DNA of 64,000 nucleotides from Euglena gracilis (Eukaryota > Euglenida > Euglenophyceae > Euglenales): positions 10,725,443-10,789,442 of the forward strand of contig CP154956.1 in NCBI GenBank assembly GCA_039621445.1. The letters are read 5' to 3'. The position numbers and the translations under genes were made by a program. Below, one piece after another: positions 33,113 to 44,400 of the stretch (position 1 is the first letter of the stretch; the number at the start of each line of letters is the position of its first letter). The notes under the pieces were generated by a model. It had not been told where the DNA came from and made no database searches. It saw nothing but the letters and a program-made list of their open reading frames with translations.

Positions 33113-34172
33113 CAAGCACCTATGACAGATTCCAAAATTTAGTCCGCGGTCGGCTGCGGTTGGCCGTGGTTGGCCGCGGTCGGCTGCGGTCGGCTGCGGT
33201 CGGCTGCGGTCGGCAAAATAGTCCGCCGTAGGTGGGAGGCAGGCCAACAAAAAAATGAGCATGTATCACTTTCTTTTGGTCACTTTTGTTGCTTTGCCCA
33301 CTTTTTGCGGTGTTTTGGCTGCTTTTGGCCAGCTTTTGCTTTTCTTTGACCTCATTTGACCACTTTTGGCCTCTTTTGCCCACTTTTCTCTGCTTTTGGC
33401 CATTTTTACCCACTTCTGGCCACTTTCAGGCCGCATTAAACGTCTTTTTGTTGCTTTTGATATCAAGAGCAGCCAAACGTGACCTAAAATGGCCAAAAAA
33501 TGGCCAAAAATGGTTTAAATGGCCAAAGTGGGCAAAAGAACGGCTGTTTTGGCCACTGTTTTTGCGACTCCAGAAGCTGCACCTGGCGCAAAATGGTCAA
33601 AAATGATCAAAATGGGCCAAAAAGTTACCAAAAGCAGGCAAAAATAACAAAAAAAAATGCCCACAGTGGTCCAAAAAAAATGCCAAAAAATGGCCCAAAA
33701 CGGCCCCTTTTAGCCAATTTTGGTCACTTTAGCAGCTTTTGTTCACTTTTGGCAACAAACTGGTGCAAATGCTCAAATAATGGTCAAAATTGGACCAAAA
33801 GAGACCAAAAAATGGGCAAAAATCACAAAAAAAGTCTAAATGGCCTTAAATGGTCTAAAAGGTCTAAAATGGCTTTAAATGGTCAAAATAGGTCAAAATG
33901 GGTGAATTATGGTGACTAATGGGTCAAAAGGGGACAAAAGCGACCTAAAATGGCCAAAAGTGGCCAAAAGTGACAACATGAGCCAGATGAGCCAGAAAAA
34001 TCTCAAAATCTGGATAAAAATGAGCGTAATTCCTCATTCTCACTGAAAAATTGGCATCAATTAGAAAAAAAGTTGCGCGGTCGGCTGCGGTCGGCTGCGG
34101 TCGGCAACCCACCTATGACAGTCCTGAAACCCGCGGTCGGCCGCGGTCGGCTGCGGTCGGCATAGGTGCTTG
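33113..34172. mobile_element. 1.06-kb CAAGCACC-ended element with 10-bp subterminal arrays
   Basis: Inverted ends CAAGCACCTATG / CATAGGTGCTTG and a perfect 8-bp duplication ATCCTGGT (33,105-33,112; 34,173-34,180). Tandem CGGTCGGCTG units lie near both ends (about 33,148-33,215 and 34,078-34,160), each bracketed by CACCTATG/GTAGGTG-like motifs. The interior is GGCCAAAA-rich and non-coding. It shares end motif and architecture, but not the array unit, with the element at 18,611. Confidence 0.93.
33240..34060. repeat. GGCCAAAA/TTTTGGCC-rich interior of the 33.1 kb element
   Basis: Dense imperfect TTTTGGCCAC-type words on the left half and GGCCAAAA/GGTCAAAA words on the right half, so the interior is itself weakly inverted about 33,480. 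Open frames here are compositional. Confidence 0.7.
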
Positions 34173-34349
34173 ATCCTGGTGAAGGCTTGACCAAATTTTT
34201 TTGGTGCAAAGTGCCGAATTTTTTTTTGAAAAAGAGAGCCCCCAAAATGCCCCCCAAAAACCAACAAGTCAGAATCAGGCTTTTTTGAGAAAGTTCGCTC
34301 CTCCCCCCACCAGGCTGTTTTGTTACCAGCCCCTGGGGGGGGGGGGAGG

Positions 34350-34620
34350 GGGGGGGGGTCCGGAATGCCTTGGGGTGCCTGCCCAGGCAGGCAGTACCCC
34401 CCCCCGGGGGGGGGTCGGATTTAGGCCTGTGCCCAGGCACATTCCTTTGAAAATAGGCCATTTTTGGCTCCCCGGCGCCTTCGGCGCCGGGTCTGTGCCA
34501 GGGCACTTTTGGCCATGTGTCCTACCCCCGGGGGGGGGGGGTCGGATCGGGAGTGCCTGCCCAGGCAGGCAACCCCCCCCCCCGGGGTGGGGTCGGCACC
34601 CGACTAAAATACGGCCTGCC
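34350..34620. repeat. TGCCTGCCCAGGCAGGCA palindrome family, two adjacent copies
   Basis: The reverse-orientation relative of 1,366-1,532: GGGTGCCTGCCCAGGCAGGC, GCCTGTGCCCAGGCACATTC, the hairpin CGGCGCCTTCGGCGCCG, then a second GTGCCTGCCCAGGCAGGCAA before GGGGTCGGCACCCGACTAAA. The last word also closes the 31.1 kb copy. Confidence 0.8.
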
Positions 34621-37600
34621 CCCCACCTCTGGGGGTTGGGCAGTTTCGCTTCCCCCTGGGGGGTGAGTTTTGAGGTGGGTAGTGCTATAGCACCCCTGCC
34701 CCCACTGGCGCCAAAGGCGGTGGGGGCCTGAAAATGACAATTTTTAGAGTAAATTGGCTCGGTCAGCAGGCACCAAGGGTGGACTTGCCAGGGGCAGGCA
34801 CCGATAGCGCAAGGCAGCTGGTTGGTAAAACTTGAGGTGCCTAATTCTGCGTGCAAACTCCGAATTTTGAGTGCAACTCTTTTGGTGTCCCAACTTTTTT
34901 ATGTCGGGTTGCTCTGTCAAAATCCTAATTTTGGATGACCATTTCCTGATTCCTTTCAAATTTTATGTGGGGACCACTTCGGGCAACTCTTTTGGCCATT
35001 TGGAACCTTTGGCATGAAAATTGAGCCATTCGGCCGAAAAAATGAAGCCTCGTCGGATGACCTACTGCCGCCCAGGCCTTCAAATCATGCTTTTCTCCTG
35101 TGCCCTCATCTGAATTCAAATCCGAAAATCCGACCCTAAAACTATTCACCCCACCTTGTTCCATCCCTCCATTCCTGAGACTCACTCCCTGACCAGGCTT
35201 TCTTTTGGACGCGGACCAGTCTTCAGGCATGCCAACAGGAACGTCCGTCCCGCAACCCCACTACCGCCATCGCAGCCTGTGATGAACGTCGGGCGCATTT
35301 CTCCTCTTCTTGGTTGGTTTGCTTGATTCTCTCCTGCTCTTGCTTGGAAAGCAGCTCATCCAAAGGGTGTCGAACGGGAACGGCCGGGGAACTATTGGAC
35401 AATGCGGGTGCTTTCCATTATTCGGGTGTCCCACCGTTTTTGGTCGGACCGCACCCCAGCGAGAATGGCAGGGGCAAGCAGCCGCAACAGAGCGACCGGC
35501 AGGCAATGAAACCCATCGTCCAGGCTGTGCAGTTGCAAGCTGGCTTTTGTTCAAGCAGCTTGTGGCCGAGGAAGACTGGGGTGAGGACACTAAGCATTCG
35601 ACCACTTTTTGACCCCCCCCCCTGTGTGCACCGCGGCTGTTTTTTGGTGCCTTTTATCCCTTCTTCTGGCCTGGCGCTGTTGTTCGCCTCTGCCCCCCCC
35701 CCGGGTCGACCCACCCACCCACCCACCCGCCCAAATCATCAATGAAAAACAATTCCATGCCAGGTTAGTACGGCAGGGCTGGATAACCCTGCACATGGGC
35801 CAGCCAAGGAGGCTTGTCCAGAACTGCCCAGAACTGTGCCTACGGAAAGTTCTGCTCATTCCCAGCAAAAACTCGGTCGCCGGGACACGCATCGAGGATG
35901 CCTGCGACCCAACCCTGAACCCCCTCCCAAACCTCACCCCAGGAATTGGAGGAAGCCAAGGCGTCCAGTGGGGGCGAGGAAGGGTTAAGGCTCAGACACA
36001 CCGGGACGTGGCAGGGTGGGAGGCAGACTGAGGCGGTGTGGTGGCAAGACTATTCTGTAAAAGAGCGCCATCTTCTGCTAAAACAACCGGAAAATGGTGA
36101 TGGCGGAGGTCGACCTTACAGCAAGAACAGGGTCAGAGTTAGGCCTACCTGACTTCTGACTTATGTCTAACGTTAGGGGTGTGGCTGGGACCAACTCCGC
36201 ATCCCTTGGACTCCGCGAAACAGAATGTGGGGTTGGAGGGTCTGACCCCCCTTTCCACCATATTTCTGGGGGCACCGATTTCTTAGATCAACCTTTTCCT
36301 TCAGTGTCTTCAGCGCAAAGGAGTTCTTTCCTTGTGCGGTGCTGAGTTGGGTGGAAGGGGTCGACCACCCTCCCCACCTCACCTCCTGGGTGGGGGGGGT
36401 CCACCTCCCCACTGGGGGTTCCTGTATCCTGGCATGCATTGATTTGGCCCCTGCATGACCCCCCTGTGTGCACTGTGCTGTTTATTTGGTAACTTTTATC
36501 CCTTCTTCTGGCCTGGCGCCTTTTTCGCCTCTGGCCCTTTTTGCATGTGTACGTGTGACCCCCCCTCTCCCCGGGATGGGTGGGTGGGTTTAGAGTGTGG
36601 CTGGGTGGGTTTGGGCTGCGGGAATGCCTCCCGCTGGGGATGCACCAGTCTGCTTAACCAGCCTCCGTGGCCTTGGGTGAGGGACTGGGAGGGCCTGGGG
36701 GGGGGGGGTTGTGGGCAGCTGGATTTTCAAAAAGGTGGGTTGGAGTCCGGGGGAAAGTGCACCCCCCCACAGGGGTCACCTGGGGAATCTATGACCCAGG
36801 CTATAAAAAAAAAACCGATAGGAAACGACATCATCGGATACCACCCATCTCCGGTGTCATTATGAAGGTGGGGGCAAATGTGGAGGTGAAAAAAAAAATG
36901 CAACAGTGAACTTTCTGGATGAACTGTTGTTGTTTCTCTGCCAAGGATCCGCTCAGGATTCTTCCAAGGAAACTAAAAAAAAAACCATTTCTTCCATTTG
37001 AATTCCCAATTTTATTGTGGTGCTGTTCTTGAGATTGTTGAAGTATTCCAATTTGCATGTTCATACGGTTTGTTAACTTTCAAAAAAAAATAGAGAACAG
37101 GGATAGGACTTTGGGAGTGACATACAATGTACTCCATGACGGCAGACGGCAACGCACCCAACCCAAGCTGGACAATTCACTCACGACGTGCACTGGACAC
37201 CCAACGTCCAACAGGACCACTTCGAATTCCACCGATTTTCAGAGTGCAATCGTCTGGTGCCGCCACTGCCTGATCCGGCCGGCCACCGGCGGCGGCCGTG
37301 TGAAGGGCCACGCAGCCCACGGCGGCCCCACTGACCGGGGTTGAGGCAGGGGCTTGGCGAAGGCCGGGGCCACAGGCTGATGATGGGGGTCGCCTGTGCT
37401 GGCGAGGCCTCTGTTTGACCCACACCCGATTTCGAAAGCCCTCCGTGAAGGCAGAGAAAAGGCTGCGGCGGGAGAGTCAGCACAGGGCTCCCGTCTGTTT
37501 TGGTTGCTTGGTTTCTGTTGCTTGGGGCCCAAATTCTCATTCGCGATTTTTCAGGATATTTTTTGTTCCGAACCGTTTGCCCCCCCCCTGAATTTCCTAC

Positions 37601-38306
37601 TTAATTTCCTACTTTTTTTTTCATCCTGGAGCATCTGGGTTTTGGCAAACGCCACGTCCGGGTCCGCATCTGCCGGCTCAACCCGACTGCCACCCCGTTT
37701 GTCCCAAAGACGTCGCGGGAGGGTGACGCCAACCGATAGGGCCCATCTTAGTGACACGAAGAGTCAAAGAAGTCCAAAAAATACTTCAGCTTGCTCTTTT
37801 TTCCTCCCCTGTTCCCCCACACTTGAATTTGCATAACTTCGCCACAGACATTGTTGCACACCAGAATCAGAAGATGGCATGACTACGAAGAGCAGATAAA
37901 ACAAAACCGAACCAAAAAAAAGATAAGAAGGATAGGAATAAATAATAATAAGAACACATCTGTCCAAACGTTCAAAAATTCAGTTACCAATAGAAAAAAA
38001 ACTGTCCGAAAAAATTTGTTCCTTTTTCGTGATTTTCGTGGTTTTTGGTGATTTTTTTTTTGGAGAAACTCCATTTTGTGCTGACTCGTGATTTTCGTGT
38101 TTTTTTTGGGCATGAAACAGAGGAAATCCTGGTGAGCATGAGTGGGGGGGATCAAGAAAACTGAAACGATCCACCCGAGCCCCATAAATCCTGTCGCCAG
38201 TTCAGTGAAGCATTCATCAACCACGTCCATCGTGTAAATGTAAAAAAAAAATGTTGATGTCAAAACCGCTCAGGTTGCCTGTCCGAAAATGAGTTTTTGA
38301 CGCCCA

Positions 38307-38447
38307 TCACACGGCAACCGAACTGCAACCGCGTGGCCGAGCCCCCGGTGGCTTGAACGCCACACGGTGAGCAACGGTGGTCTGCTTCTCCTTGGCTGGG
38401 CTGTGCACCGGGAGGTCGATGGCCTTGAAGCCGGCGTCCTGGATGGT
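38307..38447 (-). CDS. OXA1: OXA1 last exon j with stop codon
   Basis: Acceptor CCCCCGCAG, then 46 codons and TGA at 38,309-38,307. Begins TIQDAGFKAIDLPVHSPAKE and ends GARPRGCSSVAV. Hydrophilic, as expected for the C-tail. A GT inside (GTTGCTC or GTGTGG) could instead be a donor to a further exon, but the uninterrupted frame to a stop makes this the simplest terminus. A 572-bp transposon-like element ends only about 50 bp upstream of its acceptor. Confidence 0.75.
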   Translation of the reverse strand, partial: TIQDAGFKAIDLPVHSPAKEKQTTVAHRVAFKPPGARPRGCSSVAV

Positions 38448-41400
38448 CTGCGGGGGAATCGATTGCATGTATGCGTGTCATTTCCCTGTGTATTAGCAGG
38501 GTTCCCCACAAATTCGTGCTAGGGACCCTCAAATCTGATTCGTAATTATTCGTGATTATTTGTGATTATTCGTGATTATTTGTGAGTATTCGTGATTATT
38601 CGTGCTACCCAAAAATCGCCCAGTTTTTTTTACTAAATCTGCCCAGAAAACCAATGCACACTCTTCATCTGACTTGTGTATCACCTCCAACGGCATAAAT
38701 ATCAAAAACCAAGCTCTTTGACCACCTAAATTGGACAACAATCTTGAACATCAAGCAAAGCTGCAGACAAAAAGTGACGCCAATGAATCGAAGTGTGGTG
38801 TTGCACTGTGCAGTGTTGTGTTGCACGGTGTGCTGTCTATGGGCAGAAAGGGTCAGATCACATGTTGAACAGAGAAGCGCTGCTCAACATCGCCATCACA
38901 GAACATCATGAGTGAGAATAAAAACTGTTCCAGTCGTTCGTGATTATTCGTGATTATTTGTGATTATTTGTGATTATTCGTCAGTTCGTGATTTTGGAAA
39001 ATCCCCAAATTCGTGCTGGTTCGTGATTATTTGTGATTATTTGTGGCACAAATTTGTGGGAAACCCTGGTATTAGTCCGTGTGAGGGAGCGTGTGGGTGT
39101 GGGTGTGAGTGTGGGCATGGGTGAATGAGTGAGTGAGTGAGTGAGTGAGCAAAGGAGCAAATGAGTGAGTGGGTGAGTTGAGTGAGTGTGCATGTGTGTG
39201 TGTGCGTCTTTCGTTCTGTGTATCTGTCCATGTGCGTGCGTGCGCATGAGACAGAGAGAGAGAGGGTGCGTGTGTGTTCATATGTGTGTGTGTGTGTTTT
39301 GTTCTGTGTATCCGTGCATGTGTGTGCTTTTGTGCACATGAGTGAGTGTATAGAAGTTTCGTTTGCTCTGTGTATCTGTTTACGTGAGAGTGTGTGTGCG
39401 CGCGTGCGTGTGTTCGTGTGTGTGTGTGTGTCTTTTGTTCTGTGCATCTGTCCATGAGCATGTGAGTGTGCACCATGCAATTTACGAACCCCCGGGAGGG
39501 GGGTCACTCCACTGTTCGAAAAACAGTCAATCACTTTTTTTTGGTAATACTTTTTGGGATGCTTCAAACACGCCATTACCACTGATACCAGCTGAATTAA
39601 GAATAAGGTGACCAAAAAAGCAGCACACACACCAACATACGCACCAACATACCGTGGGGCTGGGGGGGTGGCCATAGTCGGCCTTCTTCAGCTCGGAGAG
39701 CTTGGGCTTGCGGTCCGGGATGCCGTACCACTTCCTGTTGGGCAGTCGGGTGAGACATTAAATCCTCCCCCAATCTAAGCAACGCTTTGGCTGATTCTTG
39801 CCTGACACCCAAACATCAGCAACCCCGGAACATGCGGAACCCCTTCTTGGATCGCATGGAGGATTTTCATCAAAATGGAACTGGAATGGCAGAGAAAACC
39901 ACCACCCAAACAATAGCGTGCAGCCAACGCTCGGGCCAAAATGCAGGCCACCAATTGCTTCTGTTTGCGTGGGGGGGGGGGAGGTTACGGAGGTTAACAT
40001 CATGGCGCTTATAAAAAATTCCCCTGGGGGCTGGGGGGGGGGGCTTGGACAACAACCTTTGCAGTCTGAAAGAAAAGCCGTCTGGTGAGAGTGGGGGGGG
40101 GGGGTTGGTCAAGCCTCCCACCACAGCACCATGCAAGGAAGAGGCGCCGGGAAAACTTCGGCGTGAAAATCGGCACCCCTGGAAATACGGGAAGGGGAGG
40201 TGGGACGGGCAGTCGGACCTCCCCACCAGGATGGGAGTATTATTTATTTGAAGGCGCCTTTAAAAAAAAACCTTAAAAATCCTTAATTTTTTTGGCCAAA
40301 ATGCCTTAAAAAAAACCTTCGTCGGTCAAGGTGGAAAATCAGAAAGTCGAAAAACCCATTGTTTCGAGTTTTGGGTGTATGGACAATGTTCCAGCGATGC
40401 CAGAAATTTTTCCCCCGGAGTTGGCTTGTTTCTTTGCCGAAATTTTGCTATTTTTCTGTTTTTGCTCGAAATTCAATAATTTTTCCAGGACGAGTTTTTT
40501 TAAAAAGATTTTTCAGCGATCCGAAGCGATCGGCCGTTGATTTCGTCCTTTGCGTTTGAATCCTATGGTTATTTTTGCCAAAGGAACAGGCAAAACAACT
40601 TAAGCCGGGCAAACCTTGTGATGAATCTGCAAAATATGGAAATTGAGCTTCCTGTGGCACACATAGAATTGAACTCCCGGGACTGAGGGGAGGGAGATAC
40701 GCTAGCCAGGCCTCGGAAAAATGCGAAAAATTCGCAAAAATGCACAAAAAATGCGCACAACTGCGCAAGAAAATGTGCAAACAATGCACAAAAAATGTGC
40801 AAAAAAATGAGCCAAAAAAATGCACAAAAAAAGCGCAGGAAATGCGCAAAAACGGGAATGTTGGGAAATTTGGGGGGGGGGATGCGCAACTCATTTCCCC
40901 TGCCCCTTCCCAAGGGCGGGCGGTGCAACACCGGAAAGAGGGGTTGAACAGGATGAGGTTCTGCAGCACGGCGAAGGAGGCGGTGGTGACCCAGAAGATG
41001 ATGATGCCCGACGGCATGCGCGCGCCGACGAAGAACGAGAAGAAGAACAGCATGCAGTGCAGGCCGACCCGGAGCATGGTCCTGGGGAGGGGGGAAGTGG
41101 AGGGGGGAGCGCCGGAGCACGAACGAGCGTCAAACAAAGTTGGACGAACTGTGTGTGTGTTTCTCTCTCTCTGTGTGTGTGTGTGTCTGTGTGTGTGTGT
41201 GTTGTGTGCTATGTGTTTCTGCGGATATGCGTGAATATTTGTATGTGTATGTGTCTGTGTATGTGTGGGTGTATATGTATGTGTATGTGTAGGTGTAGGT
41301 GTGCACGCGCCAGTGTGTTGTGTGCGCACATTTCTGCGGGTGTGCATGCGTGCATGTGTGAATGTATGTGAATATTGTGCGCTGTGTGTTTCTGCGGGAG

Positions 41401-44400
41401 GGGTGGGCGTGTGCGAGAATGTGTGTATGTGTATTTGCGCATGTATGTGTGAAAATATGTGTAGATTGGGCAGGACGATCAGACAGCTCTCCAAACTGCA
41501 CTCCAGGAGTCGCAAACTTTCTCCGCTGCAGACTGTTCTGGGGCAACACAAAACTCATTTTGAACCCCTGTGAAGGTCCCTCCCAGAGAATCAGTTGGGG
41601 TCCCGCCCCAGAAAATTCTCCTGGTGCCCGCCACATTTTCACAGCCGGAACCCTTTGCCTGCTGCTGCTGCTGCTGCTGCCGCCGCCGCCGCCGCTGCTG
41701 CTGCCGCCGCTGCTGCTGCTGCGGCTGCTGCTGCTGCTGCGGCTGCTGCTGCTGCTGCGGCTGCTGCGGCTGCTGCTGCTGCTGCTGCTGCTGCCGCTGC
41801 TGCTGCCGCTGCCGCTGCTGCTGCTGCTGCTGCTGCCGCTGCTGCTGCTGCCGCCGCCGCTGCTGCTGCCGCTGCTGCCGCTGCTGCTGCCGCTGCTGCT
41901 GCCGCCGCTGCTGCTGCTGCTGCCGCTGCTGCTGCCGCTGCTGCCGCTGCTGCTGCCGCTGCTGCTGCTGCTGCTGCTGCTGCTGCCGCTGCTGCCGCTG
42001 CTGCCGCTGCTGCTGCCGCTGCTGCTGCTGCTGCCGCTGCTGCTGCCGCTGCTGCCGCTGCTGCTGCCGCTGCTGCTGCTGCTGCTGCTGCTGCTGCCGC
42101 TGCTGCTGCCGCTGCTGCTGCCGCTGCTGCTGCTGCTGCTGCCGCTGCTGCTGCTGCCGCTGCTGCTGCTGCTGCTGCCGCTGCTGCTGCCGCTGCTGCC
42201 GCTGCTGCTGCCGCTGCTGCTGCTGCTGCCGCTGCTGCTGCCGCTGCTGCCGCTGCCGCTGCCGCTGCTGCTGCTGCTGCCGCTGCTGCTGCCGCTGCTG
42301 CTGCTGCTGCCGCTGCTGCCGCCGCTGCTGCTGCTGCTGCTGCTGCCGCTGCTGCTGCTGCTGTTGCTGCTGCCGCTGCTGCTGCTGCCGCCGCTGCTGC
42401 TGCCGCTGCTGCTGCTGCTGCTGCCGCTGCCGCTGCTGCTGCTGCCGCTGCCGCTGCTGCCGCTGCCGCTGCGGGGGTCCACACACACCGGGTGGTGTCC
42501 TGGGAGAGGGAGCCCATCTGGCTCGGGTTGCGGGCGTAGTTGATCTCCGCGGCGGTGCCCTGCATCACCCAGCTCATGAGCGGCAGCAGGTACAGCGGGT
42601 CCACCTGCGGCCAGGCGCCCGGCCGCCCTGCCACCCGGGGGGGGGGGGGGGGGGGTCATTTCCACTCTTCCAAAAACCAGTCACTCACTCTTGTTTTCGG
42701 AAAATCGGTCAGCCACTACCCCCTCCTGGGCGGGGGGGGGGGGGGGGGGGTTGGCCACTCTGGAACCCAAGTGAAATTTGACCCCAAACGTGAAAAGAAG
42801 GCCAGAATTCCAGAACCGTCGGCACCGAGTCACTTCAGTGGTGGTTTTGTCCCTCCCCCGAGGGAGGTGGTCCGGGCCAAAAAGTCCAATTGCCAATCCC
42901 CCCAGGGGGATCGGCCACTGACTGAGTAATTGTGTGTTCCCAGCCCCCTAGTCCTGAGCCACCCGGAAAGGCATGGTGGGGGCAGGGAGTCGAACTCCCA
43001 TAGCACTTTGCATGGGAAGTTCCTTCGACGCCTTCAGGGAGAAAGTTGACCAAAAAAATGGCGCACCAGAAAAACAGAAAGGGTGGGGGTCAACCCCCAA
43101 CTGGATTGCACGGTACAGCCTTTGTTTAGCCCATGTCAGGGTTGAACAAGAATATTGGAAACCTCTGTGTGGGAGTCCAACCACCCCCACAACACTACAA
43201 CCCACCCCCCAACCAGGAGGTGGATTGTGGGGGCGGTCGCCCCCCCCACCCATAGGTTTCTGGGGTTCCCGTTCAACCCTACCAAGCCTGGACAAGGCCT
43301 CGAGCGTCAAAATGCCAGATGCGATTTTTTCCGTGGGATGGTGTGTGAGAATTTGGGACTCGAAAAGAAACACAACTGGAACCTGGCATGCTTCGGAATG
43401 AACAAATATTTTGGACTCCGTGCAGAGAAGGGATGCAACCTCAAAATTTTGCCTTTTCCCACAATATGCACCATTCCGCATTATAAAAAAACCTTTGCAT
43501 AATTGCATTATGAAAAAAATTCCCCGGAGGGGGTGAAAATTTTTCCAAGTCTTCAAAATCCGGCTGGCCATGAGCCCCACCACAGAACTCTGCCACACAC
43601 CCAAGCGTGGGATGGATTTTCACTTCTGTGACCACCGTATCTTTGGGGCGAGTGCCCCCCCCCCCCCGCCCTGCCAGCCCACCAGGCCAGACCACTGCGC
43701 GGGAGAGGTCCTGGAACCACAGGATGCCGCCGTCCTTCACGGTGGGGTTCTCCTGGATGATCTCTGTGCGCAGGGTGAGAGGGGCGGCAGGCGGAGAAGC
43801 GTGGTGGCCCATGGCATTGGGGGATGCCCGGTCATAAGCCCCTTTGAAAGAAATGCCTCGTTGTTTTGTGTGACCAATATTTTGGCACAAAAAATTGAGG
43901 AGAAGGGAAGGGGGGTATTATTTAGGGGGTTTTTTATTTTGGAACAATTGTCAAACTGAAAAAGACCGCAAAATCACTTCACCGGTTCCCAAAGTGTTTT
44001 TCCCTCCTGCAATTTCTTGCGTACAAAGGTGCAACATTTGGGTGTCGAATATACGATCTTTGTTTACATTTTGGTGGTTTTCGGGCTTGTTTTGCTTCTG
44101 TAGAGTGCTGTATGGAGGGCTATTTTTTCGCGGGATTATTATTTGGAGGGTAATTATTCATTTAGAAATGCAGTCATCAATTGGGGGGTTGTAAGACAGG
44201 ATTGGTGCTCATCCATAATTGGGATAACTACAAAACCCCCAAATATGGACAACTACAGATAACACGAATAACCACAGATCAGCCATGCTTTTTGACCAGG
44301 TGGGGATGAGAAATGACTGTATGAAACTCCCCTGTTTTGCCGCATTCGGCCATTTTTGGCCACTTTAAGCCATGTCTGGCCAGGTTTGGCTGCGTTTGAC

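Larger units (their letters stand above)
32249..38306. other. Intergenic region between OXA1 stop and GT10 start
   Basis: About 6 kb with no recognised gene. Contains the 33.1 kb element, the palindrome family (34.35-34.62 kb) and C/G runs. GC-rich open blocks at 37,250-37,340 and 37,640-37,740 (minus frame with VAFAKTQMLQD) look slightly exon-like but lack motif or phase support. The minus-strand GT10 promoter should lie near 32.3-32.6 kb; no defined element was seen. Confidence 0.5.

Noticed and set aside
35261-35605. Minus-strand frame with KSRRESSKPTKKRRNAPDVH
   Set aside because: Moderately GC-rich and open, but no motif, no convincing splice borders, and competing open frames on the other strand. 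Left as unassigned intergenic sequence.
37177-37425. GC-rich block open on both strands (plus frame with IVWCRHCLIRPATGG)
   Set aside because: Neither strand gives a recognised motif or phase link to OXA1 after its stop codon.
41362-42665. Open frames of 300-500 codons of poly-Ala, poly-Gln/Arg, poly-Ser/Gly, poly-Leu or poly-Cys
   Set aside because: Products of the CTG/CCG array in all frames. Only the edge segments (exons g and h of OXA1) are coding.
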